Shown here piece by piece: positions 17,871-25,673 of a stretch of 64,000 nucleotides of DNA. Below the pieces are notes generated by a model, which did not search any database, was not told where the DNA came from, and worked only from the letters and a program-made list of their open reading frames with translations. The position numbers and the translations under genes were made by a program. How positions within the stretch are numbered: the first letter of the stretch is position 1; every line of letters starts with the position of its first letter. Origin of the DNA: Acidimicrobiia bacterium (GTDB taxonomy: Bacteria; Actinomycetota; Acidimicrobiia; Spongiisociales; Spongiisociaceae); contig WTGI01000087.1 of assembly GCA_011523635.1 (NCBI GenBank), forward strand, positions 1 to 64,000. Reading direction: 5' to 3'.

Positions 17871-17910
17871 GTTTCTCACCTCTCCAGGGATCGGGCCCTC
17901 ATCAGCGGAC

Positions 17911-19290
17911 TCAGTGAAGGGGACGACCCGCCGAGGACAGCAAGGTCTCTCCTATCGCCTCGCTCAGGGTGGGATGGGCATGTATGAACGCCGCCACCTC
18001 CTCCGGCAGGGCCTCCCAGCCCACCGCGTACATCAGTTCGTGGATCATCTCGCCGGCCTGCGGTCCGACCACGGTGGCGCCCACGATAGGCCCGTCGACC
18101 TCGTTCACGATCCTGACGAACCCCTGGTTCCTCCCGATGATGCGAGCCCTGCCCACGCCCACGAAGGAGTGGTCGTGTTCCTGGACCGCCATGCCCGTGG
18201 CGGCCGCGTCGACGGAGGTGATTCCCACGGACGCCACCTCGGGATGCGTGTATACCACGCTGGGGAGGGCCCGGTAGTCGACGGGGCTCGGGCTTCCGGT
18301 GGCAATGAACGTGATGGCTGCGATGGCCTCGGCAAAGGCGCCATGGGCGAGCCCGGGCGTGCCGGCCACGATGTCGCCGACCGCGAACATGCCCGGCTCG
18401 GCGGTCTGCATAGTCTCCAGGTCGGTGATCACGAAGCCCCGGTCGGTTTCCGCCCGGACCGTATCCAGGCCGAGGTTCTCGGTCACCGGGCGGCGCCCCA
18501 CCGCCACCAGCACCGCATCCACCTCGACTCCGGACGCGGCCGCGCCGGTCCCGCCCAGGAGGACAGGACGGTCGCCGGAGTTGTCGAGCGTCGCGGCGGC
18601 CTCCAGGAAGAACTTCACGCGCCTGCGCCTCAACTGCTTCTGGAGTTCGCGAGCGGCGGCCGGCTCGAAGCCGGGGATGATCTGGTCCAGCATCTCGAAG
18701 ACCACCACCTCGCTGCCCACGTCGGCCAGCAGGCTGGCGAATTCGCAACCAACGATCCCGCCCCCGATGATCCCGACCCGGTCGGGCCGCTCGGTCCAGT
18801 CGAGCGCGTGGTCGGAGCTGACGATCCGTACGCCGTCGTAGGGAAACCCAGGTAGCTCGATCGGCACGGATCCGGTGGCGAGGATCACGCTCCGGCCCTC
18901 GAGCAGCCGGGTGGCTCCGTCGTGATCGACTTCGACCCTTCCCGGTCCGGCCATCCGGCCTGCGCCCCTGACAACCTCGACCTTGCGCATCCTGAGGAGA
19001 CCGGACAGGCCCCTTACCAGGCCGTTCACGATCCGGTCCTTGCGCGCCAGCGCCTTGGGCCAGTCGAAGGAGGTCTCCCCCGTCACCACTCCGAACTCCC
19101 CGGCGGAACGAACCGTCGAATACACCTCTGCGGACTGGAGCCAGCTCTTGGCGGGTATGCAGCCGCGCAGCAGGCACGTGCCGCCCAGCTCGTCCTTCTC
19201 CACCAGAGCCACGGACAGACCGAAGTTGTGGGCGTACAGGGCGGCGCCGTAGCCGCCGGGGCCGCCGCCGATCACGATTACGTCATACAC
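17911..19290 (-). CDS. lpd: Dihydrolipoyl dehydrogenase (E3)
   Basis: FAD/NAD enzyme that reoxidises the dihydrolipoyl arm of E2. 459 residues from the GTG at 19290, which gives MYDVIVIGGGPGGYGAA and has GGAGA 9 nt upstream; a TTG at 19314 is possible. The redox disulfide is in GGTCLLRGCIPAK, the NAD Rossmann motif is GIIGGGIVGCEFASL, and the FAD-binding end is MFAVGDIVAGTPGLAH. The C-terminal dimer motif HAHPTLSEAI provides the His-Glu base. First gene of the lpd-E2-lipBA operon; 40 bp to E2. Confidence 0.96.
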   Translation of the reverse strand: MYDVIVIGGGPGGYGAALYAHNFGLSVALVEKDELGGTCLLRGCIPAKSWLQSAEVYSTVRSAGEFGVVTGETSFDWPKALARKDRIVNGLVRGLSGLLRMRKVEVVRGAGRMAGPGRVEVDHDGATRLLEGRSVILATGSVPIELPGFPYDGVRIVSSDHALDWTERPDRVGIIGGGIVGCEFASLLADVGSEVVVFEMLDQIIPGFEPAAARELQKQLRRRRVKFFLEAAATLDNSGDRPVLLGGTGAAASGVEVDAVLVAVGRRPVTENLGLDTVRAETDRGFVITDLETMQTAEPGMFAVGDIVAGTPGLAHGAFAEAIAAITFIATGSPSPVDYRALPSVVYTHPEVASVGITSVDAAATGMAVQEHDHSFVGVGRARIIGRNQGFVRIVNEVDGPIVGATVVGPQAGEMIHELMYAVGWEALPEEVAAFIHAHPTLSEAIGETLLSSAGRPLH

Positions 19291-19444
19291 CGATGCGATT
19301 CTCCGATTAGCCAAGAGAGGAGCCTAGTTCGGGCTGAGCGGTTCCAAACTCTTTGGAGTGCCGGACGACGGGAACGGCTTGGCCCCGGCGACGCCCCGAC
19401 CTGCGGCCTCGTCGCCGCTCATCCGGCTACCTGGATTTCTTCGG

Positions 19445-19450
19445 TACCCT
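19445..19450 (+). promoter_or_regulatory. Putative -10 box for the 30-residue membrane peptide
   Basis: TACCCT lies six bases before the ATG at 19457 and no ribosome binding site is present, the pattern of a leaderless transcript. The same TACCCT box occurs 4 nt before an in-frame ATG (22976) ahead of sufC. No clear -35. Confidence 0.4.
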
Positions 19451-19456
19451 CCCGGC

Positions 19457-19549
19457 ATGCCTACCAGGTACCTGATCATCGCGGCGCTGATCACCGCCAT
19501 GGTGATACTGGTAGGGGTGGGCGCCTGGTTCCTACTGGGAATCCTCTAA
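19457..19549 (+). CDS. 30-residue single-span membrane peptide
   Basis: ATG at 19457 gives MPTRYLIIAALITAMVILVG followed by VGAWFLLGIL: an N-terminal Arg then one transmembrane helix filling the whole peptide. The frame is open from 19358, but the upstream part is Pro-rich and unlike a protein. Divergent from lpd. Double stop TAA-TAG. The hydrophobic design and the leaderless-type promoter support a real microprotein; its role is unknown (small membrane peptides often modulate transporters or oxidases). Confidence 0.5.
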   Translation: MPTRYLIIAALITAMVILVGVGAWFLLGIL

Positions 19550-19705
19550 TAGTCGTCCGTGGTCAGTGGTCAGTGGTCAGTGACCGGTGGTCAGCGCATG
19601 TCGTAACTCCGTGCGGGCACGGACACCCCACAGGCTTGAGGGCCACAGGAAACTTGATTACGTCCGGGTCGCCCACTGGCCACTGGAACCGGCCACTGGC
19701 CACTA
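19550..19705. repeat. Two heptamer clusters (TCAGTGG / CCACTGG) in a convergent gap
   Basis: Left cluster 19558-19597 has four head-to-tail units of GTGGTCA followed by a diverged one. Right cluster 19674-19705 has CCACTGG units and ends in CACTAGC, in which the TAG stop of the next minus-strand gene lies. The roughly 75 bp between them is non-repetitive with no gene. Confidence 0.85.
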
Positions 19706-19930
19706 GCGACGACCGACCGCCCGAAATCCTCGGTTGCGGGCCTCGGCCAGCGTGTCTGGGCCGAAGCTCTGCATCAGGTTGCGGCCCAGCAGGTCGTCGT
19801 CGCGGAGCCTGGCCTCGAGCAGGGCGAGCTGGTCACTGTCGTCGCAGTCGTAGACGATCATCGTGTCCCTGGCGCCGATGAAGCGGCTCTTCTCGAACCG
19901 GGACAGGCGCGAGCCTCCGCCGCCGGACAC
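19703..19930 (-). CDS. Small hypothetical protein (75 aa)
   Basis: GTG start at 19930 directly abuts the upstream gene's TGA (TGAGTG). The protein has a short Gly/Arg-rich start and then an acidic/hydrophobic domain (TMIVYDCDDSDQLALLEARLRDDDLLGRNLMQSFGPDTLAEARNRGF). I do not recognise the family. Its conservation as part of a three-gene coupled cluster argues it is real. The stop TAG sits in the first unit of the adjacent heptamer array. Confidence 0.55.
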   Translation of the reverse strand: MSGGGGSRLSRFEKSRFIGARDTMIVYDCDDSDQLALLEARLRDDDLLGRNLMQSFGPDTLAEARNRGFRAVGRR

Positions 19931-20221
19931 TCAGGCTCCTCTCCCCGTAGCCACCTCGGCCCCGCACATCGGGCAGGGCGCCACGCTCACATCACCGACG
20001 ATGAAGCTGAACCCGCATTCGGCATCCGGGCACTTCGCTCTCCGGGAAGGAGCCTCGGGTGGAGGGGCCGGAGGCGCCATGTCCTGGGCCCGGGGCGCGG
20101 GACCCGGCCTTCCCCCGCCCGGGCCACGCACCTCGTTGGTGACCCCGCAGGCCGGACAGGCGTAGCGGCCCGGCGTCATGACCTCGAAACCGGTACCGCA
20201 TCGACCGCAACGCGCCCTCAT
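19931..20221 (-). CDS. Double zinc-ribbon protein (96 aa)
   Basis: Starts at an ATG overlapping the upstream stop (ATGA at 20218-20221). Two Cys4 ribbons flank a Pro/Gly-rich linker: CGRCGTGF...CPACG at the N-terminus (about residues 4-28) and CPDAECGF...CPMCG near the C-terminus, where the first knuckle has the irregular spacing CPDAEC. Such proteins bind nucleic acid or scaffold other proteins. No specific function can be given. Middle member of an unknown three-gene operon. Confidence 0.65.
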   Translation of the reverse strand: MRARCGRCGTGFEVMTPGRYACPACGVTNEVRGPGGGRPGPAPRAQDMAPPAPPPEAPSRRAKCPDAECGFSFIVGDVSVAPCPMCGAEVATGRGA

Positions 20222-20664
20222 TCCGCTTCCCCTTCCTCGACCCGCTCTCCCAATGCTCCAATGCCCGCCAGATACGCCGCCTCGCCGGCCAGCACCGCGG
20301 CAATGTCGGACGGGGAGTAATCGTATCCGGTCCCGACCAGCATGCCATGGATGTACTCGATGGCGCTGCCCTCGCCCCCGGCGACCACCCGCAAGCCTCT
20401 CCGGCGGCGGGCGGGAACCGCTAGGCCCTGAAGGTAGTGGACGGACCACTCGATGATGCGCTGGACGCCCGCCGGCCGGATCCGGTCGAGGACGTCCGGA
20501 TCGACATGTTCCACCGCGAAGTCGATGGCGTCGTTGATGACATAAACCGGTTGCCCGCCCGCCCGGTTGCTCCTGCGCCGGATCAGGACGGCAACCGATA
20601 TGGCGGCCAGAGCCAGGAGGAGGAGTAGCGCCACCCCGAGCGCGATGACCGGAATGGAGGGCAT
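20218..20664 (-). CDS. Membrane-anchored hypothetical protein (148 aa)
   Basis: One N-terminal transmembrane segment (about residues 3-29, IPVIALGVALLLLLALAAI...) followed by RRR and a soluble cytosolic domain with VYVINDAIDFAVEHVDPDVLDRI and RIIEWSVHYLQGL, then an acidic tail (GERVEEGEAE). Family not recognised. First gene of the coupled cluster with the zinc-ribbon and 75-residue proteins, which suggests a small membrane-associated complex. Confidence 0.65.
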   Translation of the reverse strand: MPSIPVIALGVALLLLLALAAISVAVLIRRRSNRAGGQPVYVINDAIDFAVEHVDPDVLDRIRPAGVQRIIEWSVHYLQGLAVPARRRRGLRVVAGGEGSAIEYIHGMLVGTGYDYSPSDIAAVLAGEAAYLAGIGALGERVEEGEAE

Positions 20665-20674
20665 GGCGGGGATC

Positions 20675-20706
20675 CTAGTGGTCAGTGGTCAGTGGCCACT
20701 TGTCTA
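20675..20706. repeat. Heptamer array (GGTCAGT) at the beta-propeller gene 3' end
   Basis: CTAGTGGTCAGTGGTCAGTG followed by GCCACTTGTCTAG: two GTGGTCA units flanked by CTAG on both sides; the second CTAG contains the TAG stop of the gene at 20704. About 32 bp, same family as the 19.6 and 63.05 kb arrays. Confidence 0.8.
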
Positions 20707-22872
20707 GTACGTAATCGGCTCCGTCCCGTAATCCGGGAGGCGGAACCCGATCCAGGAGGTCGTCTCGAACGTGTCCAGGTCCGATCCCAGCAGGCCGCCT
20801 TCCGACACGGTGAAGAGCGTGTCGCCCACCACCAGGGAGCGGAGGATCGCCCAGGGCCCCCAGAAGCGGAGTTCGTCCTCGGGAATGCCGGGGACCTCGA
20901 CCTCGTGCTCGAGGGTGGCCAGCGGCCGGATGCCTCCCGAGCCGACCGAGAGCACGAACGCACCCGCGAAGTAATCCCAGTAGTCCGACTGGTCGTCGTA
21001 GTTCCACCAGCTGACCGGCATCACGGCCATGCGCTTCGGCGCCCAGTACAGGAAGGCGCGGTGGTCCCACTCCACCTGCGAATAGGAGTCCTCCAGGGTG
21101 AACTGGTGGATACGGATCGGGTTGGCCAGGTCGGAAACATCGAACACCGATACCTGGGTACCCAGCGTCCATCCCCGCTCGTCGGCGTCCTGACCGATTC
21201 CCAGCAGGAGCCCGTCGCCGATCGGGTGCAGGTAGGCGGAGTACCCGAGGATCTTGAGCTCACCCACTACCCGGGGGGCCTCGGGGTCGGACAGGTCGAC
21301 GGTGTAGAGCGGATCGGTCTGGCGGAAGGTGACTATGTAGCCGATCGGGCCGATGAAACGGACAGCGAAGATGCGCTCGCCCTGCCCGAGACCTCCCACT
21401 GATCCGACGACCCGCAGCCGGCGGCCGTCCCGGGCCAGGACGTCCACCCGGCTCACCGAGGGCCGGTTCTCGCTGACCCACCAACTCCACGACGGATCGT
21501 CGGTGGACGCCACCCGCAGGTGTCCGTCGTATTCCGACATGGCGAACTGGTTGAGGAGGAACCCGTCCACGGATCCGCTCGCCAGGTATTCGGCGCCGCC
21601 CGAGCCACCGATGTCGAATTGATGGATGTGGGTGCTGATGGTTTCGGCCTCCTCGATCGCTGTTTCCTCGTCGAGGACAGCCCAGTCGGTCCAGCGCTGG
21701 GTGGCGACGTAGAGGTTGGTCGACGACGCGTAGACCGTGTCTCCCCCCGACATCACAGTGGAGACCGCCTCGGTGCCGATCCCGTCGGCGAGGTCGAAGC
21801 TCAGCACGGACAGGAAGTCGAACCCCGAGAACTCCTCGGGTGCGTATGACGAGGCACAGTCGATGAAGAGGCCCTGCGAGACGCCGCCCTCGCCGTCGAG
21901 GACGTAACCGGGCGCCCAATCCTCCAGAGTCGATTCTTCGATGGTCATCCGGTTGGCCATCTCGGCCCTGGCCTCGGCCGACCTGGATGCGGGATAGACG
22001 AACTCGAGCCGGTCGTGGGGCCGGGAGGAGAGGACCAGGTTGACGCGCTCGCCCACCAGCCGGGCCGACACGTACCTGCCATCCACCGTGAGGGTGCTGG
22101 TCACGGTCATGTTCCCCGGGTCGGCCAGGTCGACCTGCACCACCTGGGTGAGTTCGCCTTCCGGTCCGTAGCCGCCGGCCATCAGCAGAGCGGTGCCTTC
22201 TCCGAGGAACATCTGGAAACTGTGGAAACTGCCGAGGCCTTCGTCCCTGCCCTGCTGGGACTCCCAGGACCAGAGATCGAGCGTCCCCACCAGTTCAGGA
22301 CTACCTGAGGACACGTCGATGTAATGGAGGATGCCGTAGGCGAGGACGAGGATCCGGTTCCCGTCGGTCTTGACGATGTCCGGCTCGTCGACGCCGATCT
22401 CCTGGACGTTGGTGGTCGAGTAGTCAACGCCGGCTTGTGGGGCTGAGGCGACGCTGTCGGAGACGGCCGCGGCAGCGCTCTCCTCCATGATCTCGACATC
22501 CGCCTCTTCCACGATCCACGGCTCGGGGTAAGGGCCACCGCCGAGGCCGTAGGGTCCCACCCGTTCCAGCGCTTGCGCCTTGACGTGGCCGATGAACGCA
22601 TCGCACGAGTCGAACTCCACCAGCGCCGAGGCGAAGAGGCCGACCACGGGGTCGGCGGCCGTGCTGGAGGATGTGGAACCGGCGGTGGAGACGGTCAGGC
22701 CCGTGGTGGAAACCGTGGAGCCGGCGGTGGGGGCCGCGGTGACGGTGCTTGACGGTACCGTCCCTGCAGTCGAGGTGGTAGCGACCGGTCGGGTGGTAGT
22801 AACGGTCGGGTCCGGCGCGCAGGCGCCGACGAGAAGCGCCATGGCGACCAACCAGGCTGCGTGCCTTTTCAT
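20704..22872 (-). CDS. Beta-propeller domain lipoprotein
   Basis: 722 residues. Lipoprotein signal peptide with lipobox VGAC (Cys18), then a Thr/Ser/Val-rich stalk (about 20-75) that would hold the domain off the membrane. The rest matches the secreted 'beta propeller domain' family (PF09826), whose hallmark TNVQ..GVDEPDIVKTDG is present at about residue 155 (TTNVQEIGVDEPDIVKTDG). Blades follow with repeated strands such as VFDVSDLANPIRIHQF and YTVDLSDPEAPRVVGEL. Function of the family is unknown; an extracellular binding or protease-associated role is guessed. Divergent from sufC. Confidence 0.85.
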   Translation of the reverse strand: MKRHAAWLVAMALLVGACAPDPTVTTTRPVATTSTAGTVPSSTVTAAPTAGSTVSTTGLTVSTAGSTSSSTAADPVVGLFASALVEFDSCDAFIGHVKAQALERVGPYGLGGGPYPEPWIVEEADVEIMEESAAAAVSDSVASAPQAGVDYSTTNVQEIGVDEPDIVKTDGNRILVLAYGILHYIDVSSGSPELVGTLDLWSWESQQGRDEGLGSFHSFQMFLGEGTALLMAGGYGPEGELTQVVQVDLADPGNMTVTSTLTVDGRYVSARLVGERVNLVLSSRPHDRLEFVYPASRSAEARAEMANRMTIEESTLEDWAPGYVLDGEGGVSQGLFIDCASSYAPEEFSGFDFLSVLSFDLADGIGTEAVSTVMSGGDTVYASSTNLYVATQRWTDWAVLDEETAIEEAETISTHIHQFDIGGSGGAEYLASGSVDGFLLNQFAMSEYDGHLRVASTDDPSWSWWVSENRPSVSRVDVLARDGRRLRVVGSVGGLGQGERIFAVRFIGPIGYIVTFRQTDPLYTVDLSDPEAPRVVGELKILGYSAYLHPIGDGLLLGIGQDADERGWTLGTQVSVFDVSDLANPIRIHQFTLEDSYSQVEWDHRAFLYWAPKRMAVMPVSWWNYDDQSDYWDYFAGAFVLSVGSGGIRPLATLEHEVEVPGIPEDELRFWGPWAILRSLVVGDTLFTVSEGGLLGSDLDTFETTSWIGFRLPDYGTEPITY

Positions 22873-23011
22873 GTCCGGCTCCTTCCAAGAGTCATTCCGA
22901 TGGACGATTCGTCCCTATGACGTACCGGGACCGCCGTTCGGTTCCCGACCTCTCAGCCGGGCGGGTACCCTGGGGATGACCGCACCGCTTCCTCATCAGG
23001 AGATCCACGCA

Positions 23012-23770
23012 TTGACCGATCCGGGCCCCCTGCTGGCCATAGATGACCTGCACGCGTCTGTCGACGGGGAACCCATCCTGCGCGGCGTCAACCTGACCGC
23101 CCGTAGGGGCGAGATCCACGCCATCATGGGGCCGAACGGCTCCGGGAAGTCCACCCTGGCCAAGGTCCTGATGGGACATCCGGGCTACGAGGTCACCTCC
23201 GGAACGGTCTCGTTTATGGGAGAGGACATAACGGACGCCGATCCTCCCACCCGGGCCAACATGGGGATGTTTCTCGCCTTCCAGTATCCGGAGGAGATCC
23301 CCGGCGTATCGGTGGTCAACTTCCTTCGCACCGCGCTGAGCAACCGGACCGGCGTCGATTACACCGTGTTGGAGCTGCGGCTGCGGGTAATGGACGCGAT
23401 GGAGTCGCTCGGCATGGACGCCAGCTTTGCCGACCGCTACGTCAACCAGGGCTTCTCCGGGGGCGAGCGCAAGCGCAACGAGGTCCTGCAGATGGCGGTG
23501 CTCGAGCCGGAACTGGCCATCATGGACGAGACCGACTCCGGACTCGACATCGATGCCCTGCGGGTGGTGGCCGAAGGCGTGAACCGCCTGGCCGGGCCCG
23601 AGCGCGGGTTTGTCGTGATAACCCACTACCAGCGGCTCCTCGACTACGTCACTCCCGACCATGTCCACGTGCTGGTTGACGGCCGGATCGTGAGGTCCGG
23701 TGGCGCCGAGTTGGCCCGTCAACTGGAGGAAGAGGGATACGAAGCCTTCCGAGCCGTCCCCGCGCCATGA
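23012..23770 (+). CDS. sufC: Fe-S assembly ATPase SufC
   Basis: ABC-type ATPase that powers the SufBCD scaffold in Fe-S cluster assembly. 252 residues from the TTG at 23012, with AGGAG 9 nt before; an in-frame ATG at 22976 would add 12 residues. Walker A is GPNGSGKST, the SufC-specific signature is FSGGERKRNEVLQM, Walker B is LAIMDETDSGLDIDAL, and the H-loop is VVITHYQRLL. sufB and sufD are not in the window: the upstream neighbour is a divergent lipoprotein gene, so the scaffold partners are encoded elsewhere. ATGA overlap with sufS. Confidence 0.95.
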   Translation: MTDPGPLLAIDDLHASVDGEPILRGVNLTARRGEIHAIMGPNGSGKSTLAKVLMGHPGYEVTSGTVSFMGEDITDADPPTRANMGMFLAFQYPEEIPGVSVVNFLRTALSNRTGVDYTVLELRLRVMDAMESLGMDASFADRYVNQGFSGGERKRNEVLQMAVLEPELAIMDETDSGLDIDALRVVAEGVNRLAGPERGFVVITHYQRLLDYVTPDHVHVLVDGRIVRSGGAELARQLEEEGYEAFRAVPAP

Positions 23771-25002
23771 TCGACACCGACGCGATACGCAGCGACTTTC
23801 CGATCCTGGAGCGCAGGATCAACGGCCGCAGGTTGGCCTTTCTCGACTCCGCAGCGAGCTCACAGAAGCCCGTGCAGGTTCTCGATGCGATGGGGGACAT
23901 CTACCGCAACTCCTATGCCAACGTCCATCGGGGCGCCTACACCCTCTCGCACGAGGCCACCGAGGCCTACGAGGCGGCCCGCCACAAGGTGGCTGTCTTC
24001 CTGAACGCATCGTCCGACGAGGAGATCATCTTCACCCGCAGCGCCACCGCGGCGATGAACCTGTTCGCGTACGGATGGGGCCTGAACAACCTCGAGTCGG
24101 GTGATCGGATCCTGACCAGCGTGATGGAGCATCACGCCAATATCGTGCCCTGGCACATCATCGCCCGCCACACCGGGGCGGAACTGCGCTACATGGAGTT
24201 GACCGACGGTTTCCGACTCGACGTGGAAGGTGCCCGCGACCGGTTCGACGAGCGGGTCAAAGTGGTGGCGGTATCGGGGATGTCCAACGTTTTGGGCACC
24301 ATGCCACCGGTGGACGAGATCGCCCGCCTGGCTCGCGAGGTGGGGGCGGTGGTCCTGGTTGACGGCGCCCAACTGGTTCCTCACGCGCCGGTGGACGTCC
24401 AGACCCTCGGGGCCGACTTCCTCGGATTCTCCGGCCACAAGATGCTCGGTCCGACCGGCATCGGAGTCCTGTGGGGTCGTAGGGCGCTGCTGGAGAGCAT
24501 GGAGCCGGCCGAGGGCGGGGGCGAGATGATCCGCGATGTCCGATTGCACGAGTCGGACTGGGCGGCGGTGCCCCATAAGTTCGAGGCCGGTACCCCACCG
24601 TTCGTGGAGGCGATCGGGTTGGGCGCGGCGGTGGACTACCTGGCCGCCATCGGGATGGACAACGTTCTGCAACACGACCGGGAACTCACCGGCTATGCCC
24701 TGGAGCGGCTCGCCGGAGTCCCCGGCCTCTCCATTCAGGGCCCGGCGGACACCGTTGACCGGGGCGGTGCGATCAGCTTCGACCTGGCCGGCATCCACGC
24801 CCATGACGTCGCCACCATCCTCGACCAGGAGGGAGTGGCGGTGCGGGCCGGGCACCACTGTGCCAAGCCGTTGCTCCGGAGCCTGGGCCTCACCGCCTCG
24901 ACCAGGGCTTCGTTCTACGTCTACAACGTGCCGGCGGAGGTGGACGCGCTGGTGGACGCCCTCGACGTGGCCCGCCGCATATTCGGACTCGACAGCCCTT
25001 GA
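23767..25002 (+). CDS. sufS: Cysteine desulfurase SufS
   Basis: PLP enzyme that takes sulfur from cysteine as an enzyme persulfide. 411 residues, group II (SufS/CsdA) type: PLP Lys in FSGHKMLGPTGIGVLWG, substrate-binding THEATE-like region TLSHEATEAYE, and active-site Cys in RAGHHCAKPLL (short loop typical of SufS). Translation is coupled to sufC. With SufU 176 bp downstream it forms the Gram-positive style SufS-SufU pair. Confidence 0.96.
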   Translation: MIDTDAIRSDFPILERRINGRRLAFLDSAASSQKPVQVLDAMGDIYRNSYANVHRGAYTLSHEATEAYEAARHKVAVFLNASSDEEIIFTRSATAAMNLFAYGWGLNNLESGDRILTSVMEHHANIVPWHIIARHTGAELRYMELTDGFRLDVEGARDRFDERVKVVAVSGMSNVLGTMPPVDEIARLAREVGAVVLVDGAQLVPHAPVDVQTLGADFLGFSGHKMLGPTGIGVLWGRRALLESMEPAEGGGEMIRDVRLHESDWAAVPHKFEAGTPPFVEAIGLGAAVDYLAAIGMDNVLQHDRELTGYALERLAGVPGLSIQGPADTVDRGGAISFDLAGIHAHDVATILDQEGVAVRAGHHCAKPLLRSLGLTASTRASFYVYNVPAEVDALVDALDVARRIFGLDSP

Positions 25003-25163
25003 GGGGCCGGGATTGCCGGCGGCGAGTGGTCCGGTAATGGTCACGAACCGCCTGCGCTCTCCAGGAGGGCACCGAATAATGTCCGGTTGCCAGGTTTCAG
25101 GCAATGTAACCCCAGGTCAATGCGGCGCGGGCCAACCCATCCCCGTCCTCTTGATCACCCTTC

Positions 25164-25169
25164 TATGGT
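25164..25169 (+). promoter_or_regulatory. Putative -10 box for sufU
   Basis: TATGGT (same hexamer as the -10 at 9495-9500) ends 9 nt before the sufU ATG at 25179, and there is no Shine-Dalgarno between them, which suggests a very short or absent leader. The 176-bp sufS-sufU gap otherwise holds no gene. Confidence 0.4.
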
Positions 25170-25178
25170 TGGACGCTC

Positions 25179-25637
25179 ATGGCGCTTGAAGATCTCTACC
25201 GCGAAGTGATCCTCGACCATTACCGGAACCCTCGTAACCGGCAGGGGCTCGGGCAGGCCAACGCGGTCGCCGACGGCAGCAATCCGCTATGCGGCGACGA
25301 GGTGCGGGTCGAATTGCTGATCGAGGGGGGCGAGGTCACCGCGATCGGCGTCACTGGTCACGGATGTTCGATTTCGCAGGCCTCGGGTTCGATGATGGGT
25401 GACGCGGTGAAGGGCCGGAACATCGAGACGATCCGGATCCTCACCGGCCGGTTCAAGGGCATGATGAGCATCGACGGCGCCGATGATCCCGGCCTCGATC
25501 CCAACCGGCCGGGTGCGGTGCTCGGTGATCTCGAGGCCCTCCAGGGGGTCCGCAAGTTCCCGGTCCGCATCAAGTGCGCCAACCTGCCCTGGACCACCCT
25601 GGAAGAAGCCATAAAGAACTTCGTTGCCAGTCATTAG
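25179..25637 (+). CDS. sufU: Zn-dependent sulfur transferase / scaffold SufU
   Basis: Takes the persulfide sulfur from SufS and delivers it to the SufBCD scaffold. 152 residues, IscU-like fold. The three Zn/active cysteines are in PLCGDEVRV, GHGCSISQAS and KCANLPWTTLEEA, with the Asp of CGD as fourth ligand; the insertion between the second and third Cys that marks SufU versus IscU is present. Start ATG; the stop TAG is the first element of the adjacent heptamer array. Confidence 0.94.
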   Translation: MALEDLYREVILDHYRNPRNRQGLGQANAVADGSNPLCGDEVRVELLIEGGEVTAIGVTGHGCSISQASGSMMGDAVKGRNIETIRILTGRFKGMMSIDGADDPGLDPNRPGAVLGDLEALQGVRKFPVRIKCANLPWTTLEEAIKNFVASH

Positions 25638-25673
25638 TCTCTAGTCTCTAATCACTAGACCAACTAGCAACTA
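25635..25673. repeat. Heptamer array between convergent sufU and fumC
   Basis: The 33-bp gap plus both stop codons is CTAG-rich: TTAGTCTCTAGTCTCTAATC then ACTAGACCAACTAGCAACTA. The sufU TAG (25635-25637) and the fumC TAG (25671-25673) both belong to the repeat. Confidence 0.85.
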
